A DNA stretch of 64,000 bases from Ilex aquifolium (GCA_951799425.1 OX637410.1:4526001-4590000); one strand, 5' to 3'. Shown: positions 1 through 10,692, counted from the first letter of the stretch. A program made the numbers and translations. Notes: generated by a model not told the origin, from the letters alone.

Positions 1-1
1 G

Positions 2-826
2 CATGCATTACAGAATGAGTTTTTTAGAAAGTTTTTTCCCCTACACCGTACCAATGCACTCAAAAGGCAAATCGTGAATTTTTCGATCAAAGAGGGGGAA
101 ACATTTTACCAATGTTGGGAGAGATTCAAGGATCTTCTCCAATCTTGCTCACACCATACTTTTGAAAATTTGACTTTGGTAGGATTTTTCTATGACTCAT
201 TGCCCACTAGACTACGTCAGTTTTTAGAAATGATGGTTCAAAGAGAGTTCTTGGGAAAGAGTCCAGAGGAGGCATTCAATTTTTTTGACACCATATCTAA
301 TAGTTCTCAGATGTGGGACTCAGCCTCTCCAACCACTGTTGAAATCAGAAAATCTAATTCCCAAGGGGGTAAGTATGTCTTGAAAGAAGATGATGACCTG
401 AGAGCAAAAATGACTATCTTGTCTCGAAAGCTTGAAACTCTAGAGATGAAAAAGGTACATCAAGTTGATGTTGGTCCTCCCACAGAACAAGCGTGTGTGA
501 TTTGTGCACTGACAGGACGCCCTACTGGGGAGTGTCCTACCATTCCAACATTCAAAGAAGTCTTGTTGGAACAAACAAATGCAATTTTCAACTTCAACAA
601 GCCTTATTCCAACCCGTATTCTGAAACATATAATCTAGGGTTGCGGAATCACCTGAACTTCAGTTGGAGGAACACACAACCAACTCCCATGAATCCACAA
701 CAAAGTTCACAACCACCACCTCAAGGACCTTCTACATATCAACCATACCAACCACCACACAAGAGAAGTCTTGAGGATACACTGAATCAGTTCATGCAAA
801 CCCAAATGAACTACAACATTCAATGA
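2..826 (+). pseudogene. gag: E1 gag (capsid and nucleocapsid part), 5' end outside window
   Basis: Structural protein that would form the virus-like particle and bind genomic RNA. The frame is open from base 2 through the GTG at 74 to a TGA at 824-826, so the apparent start is only the window edge. The retrotransposon-gag core lies in the first third (FYQCWERFKDLL, then RQFLEMM). A single zinc knuckle follows at about 508-550, reading C-x2-C-x4-R-x4-C: the histidine that should bind zinc is an arginine. The tail is rich in Q, P and S. After the stop, gag-like sequence continues to about 950 in broken frames. I am confident of the identity. Loss of RNA binding is inferred from the missing histidine. 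Confidence 0.85.
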
Positions 827-956
827 TTTCAAGGCACAAACCACCCAGTCTTTCGAGGATCTCAAAAGCCACATCCAAAAATTGACCCAATCAATGACCA
901 CATATGAGAAGGGCAAGTTTCCTGCCTAACCAAAACAATCACAAGGTCAATTTGAT

Positions 957-1652
957 GTGGGAAATCCTTCAATCATGGAAACCCCACAAGACCAAAATCA
1001 AGCTATCACTACACTGAGAAGTGGCAAGGTGATTGACAAAACAATCATAAACATATTAATTTCAAAGCCAAAACCTGAGTCAATCCCAGTCACTGAACTA
1101 GTTGAGCCTGAACCTGTGATTGAAAAAGAGTCAAAACCATCAAAGGAAAAAGATCTTTCTTGTCCTATTCTTGCTCCTTTTCCTCAAAGACTCAAAACAG
1201 TACATAAGTTGAATAACCATCTAGAAATCTACGAGCTCTTTAAGCAAGTAAAAATTAATATTCCACTTCTGGATGCATTCAAGCAGGTTCCCTCTTATGC
1301 CAAGTTTCTAAAAGACTTGTGCACAATCAAGAGAAGACAAAATGTTCAGAAAAGAGTCTTCTTGACAGAACAAGCTAGTGCCCTACTTCAACACAAAACC
1401 CCTCCAAAATACAAGGATCTAGGGTGTCCAACTGTGTCATGTGTCATTGGAAACTTCAGAATAGAACAAGCTCTGCTTGATCTTGGAGTTAGTGTCAATT
1501 TGCTCCCTTTCTCTGTCTATCAACAATTGGGTCTGAGTGAACTCAAACCCACTTGTATTACACTCCAGTTGGCAGATAGGTCTGTCAAATTCCCGAGAGG
1601 CATTGTTGAGGATGTCCTTGTTCAGGTAGACAACTTCATCTTTCTTGTTTGA
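957..1652 (+). pseudogene. E1 gag C-terminus and aspartic protease, frameshifted
   Basis: The first part (QAITTLRSGKVIDKTI) is the gag-protease linker also seen in E8 and E9. The aspartic protease follows, with the motif LLDLGVSVNLLP at about 1477-1512. In this lineage the active-site triplet is D-L-G rather than the usual D-S/T-G, and E8 and E9 have DLGASVN at the same place, so the triplet itself is not damage. The frame ends in a stop at 1650-1652, but the protein clearly continues in the next frame from 1645 (DFIVLDTQPA), so a one-base frameshift lies near 1648. The product would process the gag-pol polyprotein. Confidence 0.85.
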
Positions 1653-3222
1653 TTTCATTGTTTTGGACACTCAGCCAGCAATGCATGCAGAGAATCAAAT
1701 TCTCGTCATTCTTGGTCGACCTTTCCTAGAAACCTCCAATGCATTGATCAATTGTAGGAATGGAGTCATGAAATTAAATTTTGAGAATATGACTCTTGAG
1801 CTTAATATTTTTAATATTGCCAAGCACCCAGGAGAGGACAGGCAAGTGAGAAAAGTAAATTCCATTGAGTCTTTGGTCTACGAACATTTAAATGATACAT
1901 TTTGTGAAACCTCTATTGAATCCTGTCTATTGGAACCTATCACATCTGAGTTAACAGATGATGATCAAAATCCACAAAGTTGCCCCACTCATGCTGTTGA
2001 GATATGGGCACCCAAATTTGAAGAACTTTCATCAAGTGGTACAAAGCCATTTTCATCAAGTGTCAAGCCACCAAAGCCTGAACTAAAACCTCTCCCATCT
2101 GACCTAAAATATGCATTCTTAGAAGAAGATGAGTCATACTCAGTAGTAATTTCATCTAAGCTTGCAGAGTTGCAAAAGTCTAAGCTGATTGAAGTCCTTG
2201 GACGCCATAAAAGCACCATTGGGTGGACCATTGCTGATTTGAAAGGTATAAGCCCGTTAATCTGTAATCATGCTATATACCTTGAGGAGAATTCAAAACC
2301 TTCTCGTCAAATGCAGCGACGACTAAACCCTCACATGAAGGAGGTTGTAAGGACTGAGGTGCTCAAACTGTTGGATGCTGGAATAATCTTTCCCATCTCT
2401 GATAGTAAATGGGTTAGCCCAACTCAAGTTGTGCCCAAGAAGTCTAGGGTCACAGTGGTTAGAAATGATGCCAATGAGCTGGTACCAACTCGAGTTGTCA
2501 CAGGATGGCGAATGTGCATAGACTATCGAAAACTCAATTTGGTAACTAGGAAAGACCATTTTCCTCTTCCATTTCTTGATCAAGTCTTAGAAAGAATTGC
2601 AGGTCATGCATTCTACTGTGTTCTTAGATGGGTATTCTGGGTATAATCAAATTGAGATAGCACTAGATGACTAGGAGAAAACAACATTCACATGCCCTTT
2701 GGCACCTTTGCATTTAAAAGGATGCCGTTTGGACTTTGTAACGCTCCTGCAATATTACAAAGGTGCATGATGAGTTTTTTTAGTGACATGGTTGAGAAAT
2801 TTTTGGAAGTGTTCATGGATGATTTTTCTGTATATAGGGATTCGTTTGATTTGTGTCTGACAAATCTGGAGAGAGTGTTGATAAGACATAAGGAAGCCAA
2901 TCTAGTGCTCAACTAGGACAAATGCCATTTCATGGTAACACAAGGCATTGTCCTAAGTCACATTGTGTTATCTGAAGGTATGAAAGTTGACAAGGCAAAA
3001 ATATATCTGATTGGAAATTTGTCTGCTCCCAAGACTGTTAAAGATGTCCAATCATTTCTAGGACATGCAGGGTTCTATAGGATATTCATAAAAGACTTTA
3101 GTACCATATCTAAACCCATGTGTCATCTCCTAAGTCAGGACGTATCTTTTGTGTGGAGTGAAGCATGCCAGAAAGCTTTTGATAAGCTCAAAGGTATGTT
3201 AATTTCTGCCCCAATAATGTAA
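1645..3222 (+). pseudogene. E1 protease end and reverse transcriptase, broken
   Basis: The frame resumes with the protease C-terminus (ILGRPFLETSNALINCRNG) and runs through an acidic linker into RT. The RT start is SKPSRQMQRRLNPHMKEVV at about 2296-2350. The frame fails near 2617-2646: the sequence that should read YCFLDGYSGYNQ is frameshifted. It resumes around 2650, with a TAG near 2671. The palm motif FMDDFSVY is intact at about 2812-2835. A further stop lies at 2914-2916, and the thumb and connection segment runs 2932-3222. At least four lesions make it non-functional. The role would be copying of element RNA into cDNA. Confidence 0.88.
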
Positions 3223-3693
3223 CCCCCTGACTGGACTCTACCATTTGAATTACTGTGCGATGCAAGTGATTATGTTGTAGGAGCTGTGTTGGGACAAAGA
3301 AAGGATAAGAAACCCTATGTGATTTACCATGCAAGCAAAAATTTGAATGATGCTCAAATGAATTATTCCACAACTGAAAAAGAATTGCTTGTTGTAGTTT
3401 TTGCTCTGGAGAAATTTCGTTCTTACCTTATTGGTTCTTCTGTTATTGTGTTCACTGACCATGCAACATTAAAATTATTGCTCACAAAGAAAGATGCCAA
3501 GCCAAGGCTCTTAAGATGGATACTCTTACTACAAGAGTTTGATCTAATCAATAAGGACAAGAAGGGTGTTGAGAATGTGGTGGCAGATCATCTATCCAGG
3601 TTAACGTATGAATTTCATGAGAATGGGCTGCCAATCAATGAAAATTTCCCTGATGAACAACTGTTTACAGTCAACACCCTTATTTCGACATAA
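3223..3693 (+). pseudogene. E1 RNase H domain
   Basis: RNase H degrades the RNA strand of the RNA:DNA hybrid. The acidic residues expected in the fold can be placed in order: [13 protein letters not shown], then [12 protein letters not shown], then [12 protein letters not shown], then VADHLSRL. The N-terminal part (from 3223) is separated from RT by a stop at 3220-3222, but the core is one frame from 3286 to 3693. The C-terminal [10 protein letters not shown] linker is normal for the lineage. Beyond it the sequence jumps straight into the distal part of integrase. Confidence 0.85.
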
Positions 3694-4210
3694 AATTGCA
3701 ACCCCTTATCATCCATAGACTAGTGGACAGGCTGAATTAGCTAATTGAGAGATTAAACTAATTTTAGAAAAAATAGTAAATCTAGACCGCAAAGATTAGT
3801 CGTTAAGACTAACTAATGCACTCTGGGCATATCGCACTGCTTTTAAAATAATTTTAGGCATGTCTCCTTATCGATTAATCTATGGCAAGCCTTGTCACCT
3901 ACCTGTGGAATTGGAACACAGAGCATACTGGGCCATTAAAATAATGAACTTTGACCTAGACAAAGCTGGAATCTCAAGAAAACTTCAGATTAATGAGTTG
4001 GAAGAATTGAGAAATGAGGCATATGAATATGCAAAAATTGCAAAGGAAAAGATAAAGATTTTTCATGATAAAAACATATTGAGAAAAACCTTTATCCCTT
4101 CACGAAAAGTCCTCTTATTCAATTCAAGGCTCCGCCTGTTTCCTGGTAAGTTGAGATCAAGGTGGACTACGTCTTACATTGTCAAACAAGTGTTTGGACA
4201 TGGAACAATG
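3694..4210 (+). pseudogene. E1 integrase remnant, core deleted
   Basis: What remains starts at the YHPQTSGQAELA region that follows the second catalytic aspartate. The zinc-binding N-terminus and the first two acidic residues of the D,D(35)E triad are missing, a deletion of roughly 700-900 bases compared with E9. Stops interrupt 3715-3800. A longer open stretch (3860-4200, [20 protein letters not shown] and a C-terminal region like E7) follows. It ends in mid-domain ([12 protein letters not shown]) where the E2 LTR begins, so the C-terminal codons after 4210 are not integrase. Confidence 0.85.
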
Positions 4211-4361
4211 TGCTTGATGTTTTTCGTTGTAGTATACCCTAAGCTCCGGACATCACCCTCAATGTATGTATGGCATATGTGTGAAAGGGAGTGTCACTCT
4301 CCCTTGGATTGATGTCAAAAGAAAGGGCAGTGAAATGGTGGATGAATGAAATGCACAAAAT

Positions 4362-4376
4362 TGTGTGTGTGTGTGT
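4362..4376. repeat. (GT)n microsatellite in the E2 LTR
   Basis: A short run of GT dinucleotides. The same place in the E8 3' LTR (about 39757-39771) also carries a GT run, whereas the copy at 63050 is interrupted, so length varies between LTRs. Confidence 0.8.
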
Positions 4377-4424
4377 ACAAAAGTGTTCCTCAAGCGCAGG
4401 GAGACTTTCGCGTATCGTGTTTTA

Positions 4425-4444
4425 CTTGGAATTCGTATTCCAAG
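4425..4444 (-). other. Conserved U5 hairpin block of Athila-type LTR
   Basis: CTTGGAAT and ATTCCAAG form a perfect 8-bp stem around TCGT. It lies in a block of about 90 bases conserved in all Athila-type LTRs here. In E9 the equivalent stem at 51448-51464 is CTTGGAG/CTCCAAG, also perfect although the sequence differs. Function unknown; the position near the inner end of the LTR suggests a role in the RNA leader. Confidence 0.55.
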
Positions 4445-5511
4445 GTCGTCTTCTCAGGGAAGGAGGTGAATCGTGTTGAAGGTGATTTTGATAAAAAAGG
4501 GTAAAGTGTAAAAATCTTTTGTTGTTTGAAGTTTGGTTTGTGGTTGTATCTTGATGGAATTTAAATGGAAACAAGTGTTGGCCAATCCGAAAGTTTCATT
4601 CCAATGGGAATGCCAAGTCAACTCAAAACCTTCCTCCAATGGTGCATAGATGCTCGATTGATTCGTGGGAAGCGAGGGACTAGATGAAAATGAGGATCCA
4701 AGCATAACCCGTGACAAGTCTACAGGGTATCAAAGACTCACAATCATGTCCACACTCAACCCAGTCAAACCGAACCATCGTACACCGAGAGGAGGAAAGA
4801 AAATGAGTTAAAATGGCATACCCAAGAAGAGGTCTCCCTTGGACTGGCCAACGTAAAGGCTTAGCTACTCATACTTAATGCAAAGACAATAATGAAATTG
4901 AAAGACATTAAATGAAAATGAAGCTTGGAACTTAAACTAATACAAGAGAACACAAACTTGCAGAAGAATGCATTTAATACCCATTTAAAGTTTGAAATGT
5001 AGAAAACTCAAATACATTAATGGTAGAAGTTAAGATACTCTACTAAACTTGAAATGGACGGGAAATAAATGACATTCAAGACAATAAAGTAAGCTTACAA
5101 GAGTCTTACAAGATATTACAAGAGAAATGGATGGAAGAAATGTGTAAATCTAACCTTTCTCTCTCTAACTGTGTCTTCTAAAGCTTCTCTCACTACAATG
5201 TAATATGAAATGCATACTACAATATGAATCATGATATTCGTCCATAGAGAGCTCTCAAGAGTGTGTGGCAGGCCTTACACCAAAAGGGGGCTGAATGGAT
5301 GGGATCCTTGCAGGCTAGGACAAGCCTAGCCTTTCTCCTTTTGCCTTCCTCTTCTCTCTCCTCCTCATAAATGCATAAGTCTTCCAAGTCCAAGTAGAGG
5401 TGAGGGGAGGCCTGTAGATGTGTAAGGAATGTCAGGGGACAAGATGGAGATGTGTATGTGGGACCCCTAAATGGGAGAGCTTGAGTTGCAGGCTGTCTAG
5501 GCAATCTGGGC

Positions 5512-5660
5512 AAAACCTTCCGGAAGGTTTGTGCAGGAACAGTTAAATGAGAAATCCAGTAAGCAAAACCTTCCGAAAGGTTTCATTCCAGTATGCAAAA
5601 CCTTCCGGAAGGTTTTGGCAGTGAATAGGCAGTCCAAGGCAAAACCTTCCGGAAGGTTTT
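5512..5660. promoter_or_regulatory. Palindrome array (TTCCGGAA type) in E2 LTR
   Basis: Four copies of AACCTTCCGGAAGGTT, three perfect and one with a single change, are centred at about 5521, 5574, 5606 and 5650. The self-complementary core is TTCCGGAA flanked by A- and T-runs. The array is in the U3 part of the LTR. Two stretches that go beyond the palindrome are repeated, inverted, in the array at 7838-8005 of the same element. Likely binding sites for a dimeric host factor, by inference only. Confidence 0.6.
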
Positions 5661-5905
5661 CAACCAATTTGAATTTTTCTTGGTTTCTTCACCCTCCAAG
5701 CCTTCCTTTAAGCTACCCCCTCATCTTCATTGACTTCAAACACTTCAATGGGGGCCTAACTCAGCTCATTTACATCATTTTACTTGCAATTGCACAAAAC
5801 TCCATCAGAATGAAGATTAAACGCATTTCTCCCTAATTTTACAACTAAAGCAAGTATAAAAGGGCATATTAGCATACAATATATGTCATGTTTTTGTGCT
5901 AATCA

Positions 5906-5941
5906 CACCCCCCAATTTGAGCTTTACTAGTCCCTAGAAAA
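5906..5941 (-). promoter_or_regulatory. E2 3' polypurine tract with upstream hairpin
   Basis: On the minus strand: TTTTCTA-GGGAC-TAGTAAA (6 of 7 pairs; 5941-5923), then CAAATTGGGGGGTG (5919-5906), then the LTR start at 5905. A polypurine tract directly beside the 3' LTR primes plus-strand DNA synthesis. The hairpin is conserved in E3, E8 and E9. Confidence 0.75.
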
Positions 5942-6231
5942 CATTATTTTAAACCACAAGATATAAATTAAAACGAACTCCATTCATTCAAACAAACATC
6001 CAAACACTCAAAATGCATAAATCATGTTGCAATTAAATGAATGGCTTTAGGCACTAATATAAATGTAACAACTGTGGTATTTTCATTGATCATCTTCAAA
6101 AAGTTACAATGGTTCAAGTTCCAAAACAAAATGGCCAAAACCTAAAGATACTTCTACTAGCCAACACAAGAACCCCAATTTTGTACAATCACAATTCAAA
6201 ACAAAAAGAAACCAAAAATCCCCAGCCCTCC
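5942..6231. other. E2 untranslated stretch between env-like ORF and polypurine tract
   Basis: Noncoding, AT-rich. The matching stretch in E9 is 49717-49981 and in E8 51994-52281. Nothing else recognised. Confidence 0.6.
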
Positions 6232-7581
6232 TCAATCATCCTCCTCATCCAAGGCATCCTCGTCCTCAGTCTCGGACTCGAACTCTGACTCTAGGTCCTC
6301 CTCGTCATCATCATCATCTTTTCCCACCTCCACAGTCACAGAGGGCACAGAAGCAGCAGTAGAGGGTCCAGCTAGAGGCTGTGGTGGTGGTCCTCCGACA
6401 ACAGGCTCCCCTGGGAAAGTATGCTGGAAAAACCTTATAACCATGACTGAGAGTCCATGCATGGTGGCCTCTAGAGCATCAAGACGCTGGGGAATAATGC
6501 GAGCTGGAGCTGGTGTAGGTGCTAGTGGTGGGGGTACTGAAGAAGAAGGCCCGGCCTCAGACTGCTCTAGCTCCCTAGCCCTAAGTCTCTCACCCCCAAT
6601 CCTGGCAGCCCTATTTTGACTGTTGGACTTCCCTATGGCTCCAGTCTCTGGGGGAAGCAGTGTATCATGAACGTACATCTTCACTTTGGCATGAGCACAT
6701 AGCTTGATGACAAGGCTACCAAAGGGGAGATTTGCCTTCGGCTTTGTAGCCTGGGCAAACTCCCGCATCTCCAACCAAATCGAATAAGCCACATCAATGG
6801 CAACCCCCGTCATAAAAGCATGAAGTAAAGCTAATTTCTCTATGTTTGGGTTCTTCTCCGAACCCTAAGGCATCAAGTTGTAATGAAGAACTTTATTCAT
6901 TACCCCGTATGAATGCTTTAGGCCCCCGACCAATGTCGTTCCTTTGAACGTAGTCGGGTCCTCATAGGTGAGGGCCACATAGTCTCTAAGAGTCCTACCC
7001 CCATCCACGTTGTGTCGGTAAACTGGGGTGGTCGGGGGAGGCCTCTCATAGCCCATCACTGTGGCAATCGTGGCGGGGGTCACCTCAAATGTCTTACCCT
7101 GCACATTGGTTCTTAACCCTTGCCCGTCATCTCCAAACATCGACAACTTTTGATAGAATTCCCGACACAAGCCCAAGTTGTACGCCTTAACTTCCTCAAA
7201 CCACAATTTTAACCCACAAGCCTCAATTATTCGTACAACCTCATCCCTAGGCCCAAGAGAGGCCTTGTCAATGTACCTCTCGCACATTACGCCCTTCTCC
7301 TCAATTCTTTGTCTCCGGGCGTCGTGCTTGGCCTTTGTCCTTCTTTCCTGTCTCTCCTGGCCACTTGGGACCTCCCTGGCTCTCTTCCGATAGCTAGAGC
7401 CTATGGGTGGTGTGGAGTCGGGGCCCGTCCTCTTTGTATGGGCCATTAGCATCAATAGTGCCTCCAAAGAGAGAAAAGTCAAAAATAACACCAAGAAACC
7501 CACCACTGGCTCAACAACCTCCATAGACAACCCACTCATCCTAGCCATTGCAATGAAGTCAAGAGATTTGAAAAAGAACAA
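6232..7581 (-). pseudogene. E2 env-like ORF (plant-transposon domain protein), one in-frame stop
   Basis: One frame of about 450 codons from 7581 to 6232, interrupted by a single TAG at 6865-6867. The product starts near MARMSGLSMEVVEP (ATG at about 7548), then a hydrophobic segment of about 20 residues (GFLVLFLTFLSLEALLMLM), then a basic TKR stretch and a Lys/Arg-rich region. A globular part follows that resembles the putative plant transposon protein domain (CERYIDKASLG, YNLGLCREFYQKL, KTFEVTPATIATVMGYERP). A predicted coiled stretch (RLDALEATMHGL) and a long Asp/Glu tail end it. E8, E9 and (diverged) E3 have the same ORF. In Athila elements this position is called env-like. Function is unknown; the hydrophobic segment suggests membrane anchoring. 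Confidence 0.8.
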
Positions 7582-7837
7582 GAATCGACTTGAGAAAACC
7601 TGGGCAAAATGGGAACCTAGGGCTTGTGTAGAGCATTAAGAAATTTCGGTTAAAACCCTCTAAATTCAATCCTTAACTAAGAGAAAGTAAGAAAATTGAG
7701 CTTTGGGGGAAGTAATTTGAAGGTTAGAAGAGAGTAGGAGGAAAGGAAATGGATTGGGATGGTTTGATTTGGGGGAAATGTGAAGAGTTTCTCGAAAAAA
7801 AATCTAACTTAAAACCCTCATTTTTAGGTTTCAGGGC

Positions 7838-8005
7838 AAAACCTTCCGGAAGGTTGATCAAACCCTTCCGGAAGGTTTTGCATACTGTTAGAGGCAAAAA
7901 TTTCAGAAGGCAAAACCTTCGGGAAGGTCGATCAAAACCTTCCGGAAGGTTTTGCTTACTGTTGGGACACTTTTCTCCAGTGAGGAAAACCTTCCGGAAG
8001 GTTTT
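7838..8005. promoter_or_regulatory. Internal palindrome array upstream of E2 env-like ORF
   Basis: Five palindromes of the AACCTTCCGGAAGGTT type are centred at 7847, 7869, 7921, 7943 and 7995, with degenerate ones near 7904 and 7978. The centres follow a 22-35-17 spacing that repeats with a 74-base period. The array lies about 260-460 bases upstream (minus-strand sense) of the env-like start and carries the same motif as the LTR of this element. Best guess: an internal promoter or enhancer for the env-like gene. Confidence 0.6.
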
Positions 8006-9803
8006 GGCTTTGCTGCAAAACCAATCCTTTATTCAAAAATTCACATCCAATCCATCCTAACTCAATTCCAACTCATCCCAAAACCCTACCTAAGACATCT
8101 AACCTACCAAAAACTTGAACCACAATTGGTTGATCATACCCAAAGTCATTTCTACTTTAAACTACCAAAATGAATACCCAAAATATGAAACATGAATTCA
8201 AATAGCAATGGTATTCCTAAAACTTATCAAATATCGAAAGTTGAGCAATATTCCCCCATCCTTTAAGCATAGGGCCACAATAACACATCGTTCAGATGGT
8301 CGAACTAAGCACACATGAGCATCACTATAGCCTTAAATACTAGTCTAAAGTATGCACCTACACATTCATTTTCAAACTCGTGTGTGTGTGAACTGGACAA
8401 GTAATTTGAGCATTTACGCAAAAAAATTCACATTCGATTGGCTAGCCAAATTCAGCTTCAATGCAAAACTCACCAAATGTCTCTCTTAACAATGAATCAC
8501 AATATAGTTATCCTGGCATGCACTCCATGTGTACATGTGAGATAGAATCTTGTGTACAAAACAAAGTGTGCTCACATGTAATCCAAAAATGAAGTTCATG
8601 TATGAAAATGAATCGACTTTGGCATAATCTCATGAAAAGAATGCTAGGGCATTGGGTAGCAAGACTAACTCATCATTTTCTTTAAAATTATGCATCTCCC
8701 ATGCTTCTCTAGATCATTTAGGACTTCAAAGGTTATAATGGGGCCTTGAGGCGATATTGAGGCAAAAGAAACGAAGAACATATGATACAAAGAGGGTTGT
8801 CCCGAGTGAAGGACTTTTTATTTCCAAAACACCTCCCTTCTAATGGGATTTTCATTCCATTCTTACACCTTCACCACACTCTTTGTTTCTTTCTTTATTT
8901 TCCTTAACATTTTCTTTTTCTTTTGATCATTCTTTCTTCTTCTTACCCCTTTTTCGTCCTTTTCTTGAATCTCATTCTTTTTCCATTCAACTCCTTGAGT
9001 TTCAACATCAATTATCCCTTTGTTTGAGTTTCCACACCATACTTCCTTCTCTTTTACAATCACTTATATTCAGCTCTAGGAACAACCAAGGTAAGGAAGA
9101 TATTTATCATTTTCATGGGCTCGGTCAAATGTGTGGTATAGAAACGAATTTCAATTAAGGCTCAATCACGGCACTAGGGATAATATTTTCTCAAGAACAA
9201 GGCTAAGGCTCAAAATATTCAAAAATGGCCTAAGATCACTTCTAGGTAAGCATAGGAGAGCTTTGTACATTTCAAGACAAGTCAATCAACTACATAAATG
9301 CACCTAACCGAAACAAGCATAATGAGACTATTGAACAAATTTGAAATTTAAGAATTGTTCCTTGAGTAAATGTAAGTCCCCTCCAAAAATGATTGGCACT
9401 AAAGCTCTCATGGGTTCTTACTCATCTCTACTATTTATGTCAAGCCTAAAATATGAATCCAATCCGTAAATTGCCAAAATTACACATTCACGGAGCACAT
9501 ACAGTTGAGTTCAAAAGCAGATACATATGTGATGCTCACACATAGGATTAACTTCTATAATATGCTCATGTGCTCAAGGTTCAAAACAAAGATCAACATA
9601 TCATCGAACCCATAACACTCTAAATAAAGGAATACATATCAATATTTAGATATTTTTCACAAAAATTTTCAAAATTTTCACATAATTTGCACTAATGTAA
9701 ACAAAAATCTGTATGATATGTGAAAGGTGAATTTTAACCCCAAAAATTGGTATTATCCACAAAAATTCCACAATTATTGGTGTAACATGCAAATGGTGCA
9801 CCT
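8006..9803 (-). other. Conserved noncoding spacer of E2 between integrase and env-like ORF
   Basis: No coding potential that I can support. Several blocks match the spacers of E8 (55718-57575) and E9 (46152-48010) closely, for example the block with TATAATGGGGCCTTG at about 8737 and the block with GGCTAAGGCTC and GGCCTAAGATC at about 9210-9235. A pyrimidine-rich stretch (+ strand) lies at about 8883-9010. Conservation similar to the coding parts suggests function, perhaps an intron, leader or structural RNA. Confidence 0.6.
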
Positions 9804-9840
9804 CACCCCCCAACTTGATTCATGAATTGTCCTCAATGCA
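9804..9840 (-). promoter_or_regulatory. E2 internal hairpin and second polypurine tract (central PPT candidate)
   Basis: On the minus strand: TGCATTG-AGGA-CAATTCA (6 of 7 pairs, 9840-9823), then CAAGTTGGGGGGTG (9817-9804). The 14-base tract is nearly identical to the 3' polypurine tract of the same element, but GAGG follows instead of an LTR. It lies about 280 bases after integrase. Confidence 0.65.
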
Positions 9841-10097
9841 ACAAAAAGATATGATATGCAAAGAAGGACTGTAACAAAATGAGCAGGGTTAGAAAACACC
9901 TCGCACTTGAGCTTTGACTAAAAGCACCAATATCTGAAACTAAGAAAAATAATGCTATACGACAAAAGAAAGTAAGTAACATGAAATAAAAAGTAAAGTA
10001 AGTAAATAAAAACAACTGTACACTTAAAAACGTAAAAAATAAGCTACTCCTCCACCAATTTCGGATATACCGGATCCATCAAATCCTCCTCCATTCC

Positions 10098-10692
10098 TTA
10101 TCCTTCAAAACCCTCAAAGAATGGCTTGAGTCTTTGGCCATTGACCTTGAATGTCCTGCCATCCTCAGGGTTTGTGACTTCCACGGCTCCATTGGGGTAA
10201 GCCACCTTGACAAGATAGGGGCCATCCCAACAGAATTGGAGTTTTCCTTGAAAGATCGAGAGGCGAGAGTTGTATAAAAGCACTTTTTGGCCCGGCTTGA
10301 ATGATTTCCTCATAATGAAGTTGTCATAAAAGATCTTAGCCCTCTCTTTTAAAATTTTAGAGCTCTCATACGCATCTCTTCTTATTTCTTCCAATTCATT
10401 TAGTTCTAGCTTCCTATTTTCTCTGGCCATTCTTAAGTTGTAGTTCAAAGTCTTTATGGCCCAATAGGCCTTGTGTTCCATCTCAACTGGAAAATGGCAA
10501 GCCTTTCCATAGACAAGCCGATAGGGAGACATGCCTAAAATAGTCTTGTAGGCGGTGCGGTAAGCCCATAGGGCATCAATCAGTCTACATGACCAATCTT
10601 TCCTATTTGGGTTCACTATTTTCTCTAAGATATTCTTAATCTCCCTATTGGCCAACTCGGCTTGACCATTGGTTTGTGGGTGGTATGCGGTG
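10098..10692 (-). pseudogene. E2 integrase C-terminal half, 5' truncated
   Basis: The open frame begins at the truncation point with [21 protein letters not shown], which holds the last catalytic glutamate, and runs through [24 protein letters not shown] to the GPY-type C-terminal region ([17 protein letters not shown]) and a stop. The two catalytic aspartates and the zinc-binding domain lie upstream of the break and are absent. The remaining part has no stop and is about 85 percent like E9 integrase by eye. It cannot work alone. Confidence 0.88.

Larger units (their letters stand above)
1..4210 (+). mobile_element. E1: decayed Athila-type Ty3/gypsy element, truncated at both ends
   Basis: The order gag, DLG-type protease, RT, RNase H and integrase C-terminus on the + strand is that of a Ty3/gypsy element. 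The sequence style of RT and integrase (FMDD palm motif, a link rich in HMKEVV and KEVLKLLD-like residues) is that of the Athila lineage. The left end continues outside the window because the gag frame is open to base 2. The right end is cut at 4210 inside integrase, where the LTR of E2 begins. The reading frame is broken by several stops and frameshifts and by a deletion of the integrase core, so the copy is dead. In protein sequence it is closer to E7 than to E2, E8 or E9. Confidence 0.9.
4211..5905 (-). repeat. E2 3' LTR (1695 bp)
   Basis: On the minus strand it starts TGATTAGCACAAAAAC at 5905 and ends in GCA at 4211. Homologous copies occur at 39618-41047 plus 51675-51957 and from 62905 onward (E8). 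It is followed on its inner side by a polypurine tract, as a 3' LTR should be. Inside are a palindrome array (5512-5660), a near-palindromic GGGAGTG/CACTCTCCC segment at about 4288-4304, and a hairpin block at 4425-4444. I see no clear TATA box. The small open frames inside it are chance frames. Confidence 0.85.
4211..10692 (-). mobile_element. E2: Athila-type element, 3' half only
   Basis: Read on the minus strand from right to left: integrase C-terminus (10692-10098), hairpin and polypurine-like site, 2.5-kb spacer, palindrome array, env-like ORF, second hairpin with polypurine tract, and 3' LTR (5905-4211). The left end replaces E1 integrase sequence at 4211. The five bases before it are CAATG (4206-4210); the matching duplicate cannot be checked because the 5' part of E2 is absent. 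At about 10692 the integrase stops at TAYHPQTNG and unrelated + strand sequence (E3) begins. Its LTR and env-like ORF are the same family as E8. Confidence 0.88.

Noticed and set aside
4211..5905. Several short open frames inside the LTRs (for example 5229-5513 and 5531-5836)
   Set aside because: They lie within LTRs, lack recognisable domains and are not kept open in the sister LTR copies.
7838..8005. Regularly spaced palindromes resembling a CRISPR array
   Set aside because: Plant nuclear context, very short palindromic repeats, variable linkers that are themselves repeated, and no cas genes. They are part of LTR and spacer control regions.
8883..9158. Ser/Phe/Leu-rich ORF (and its relatives at 56657 and 46970) as a small membrane protein
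   Set aside because: Comes from the pyrimidine-rich part of the spacer; relatives in E8 and E9 differ in frame and length.
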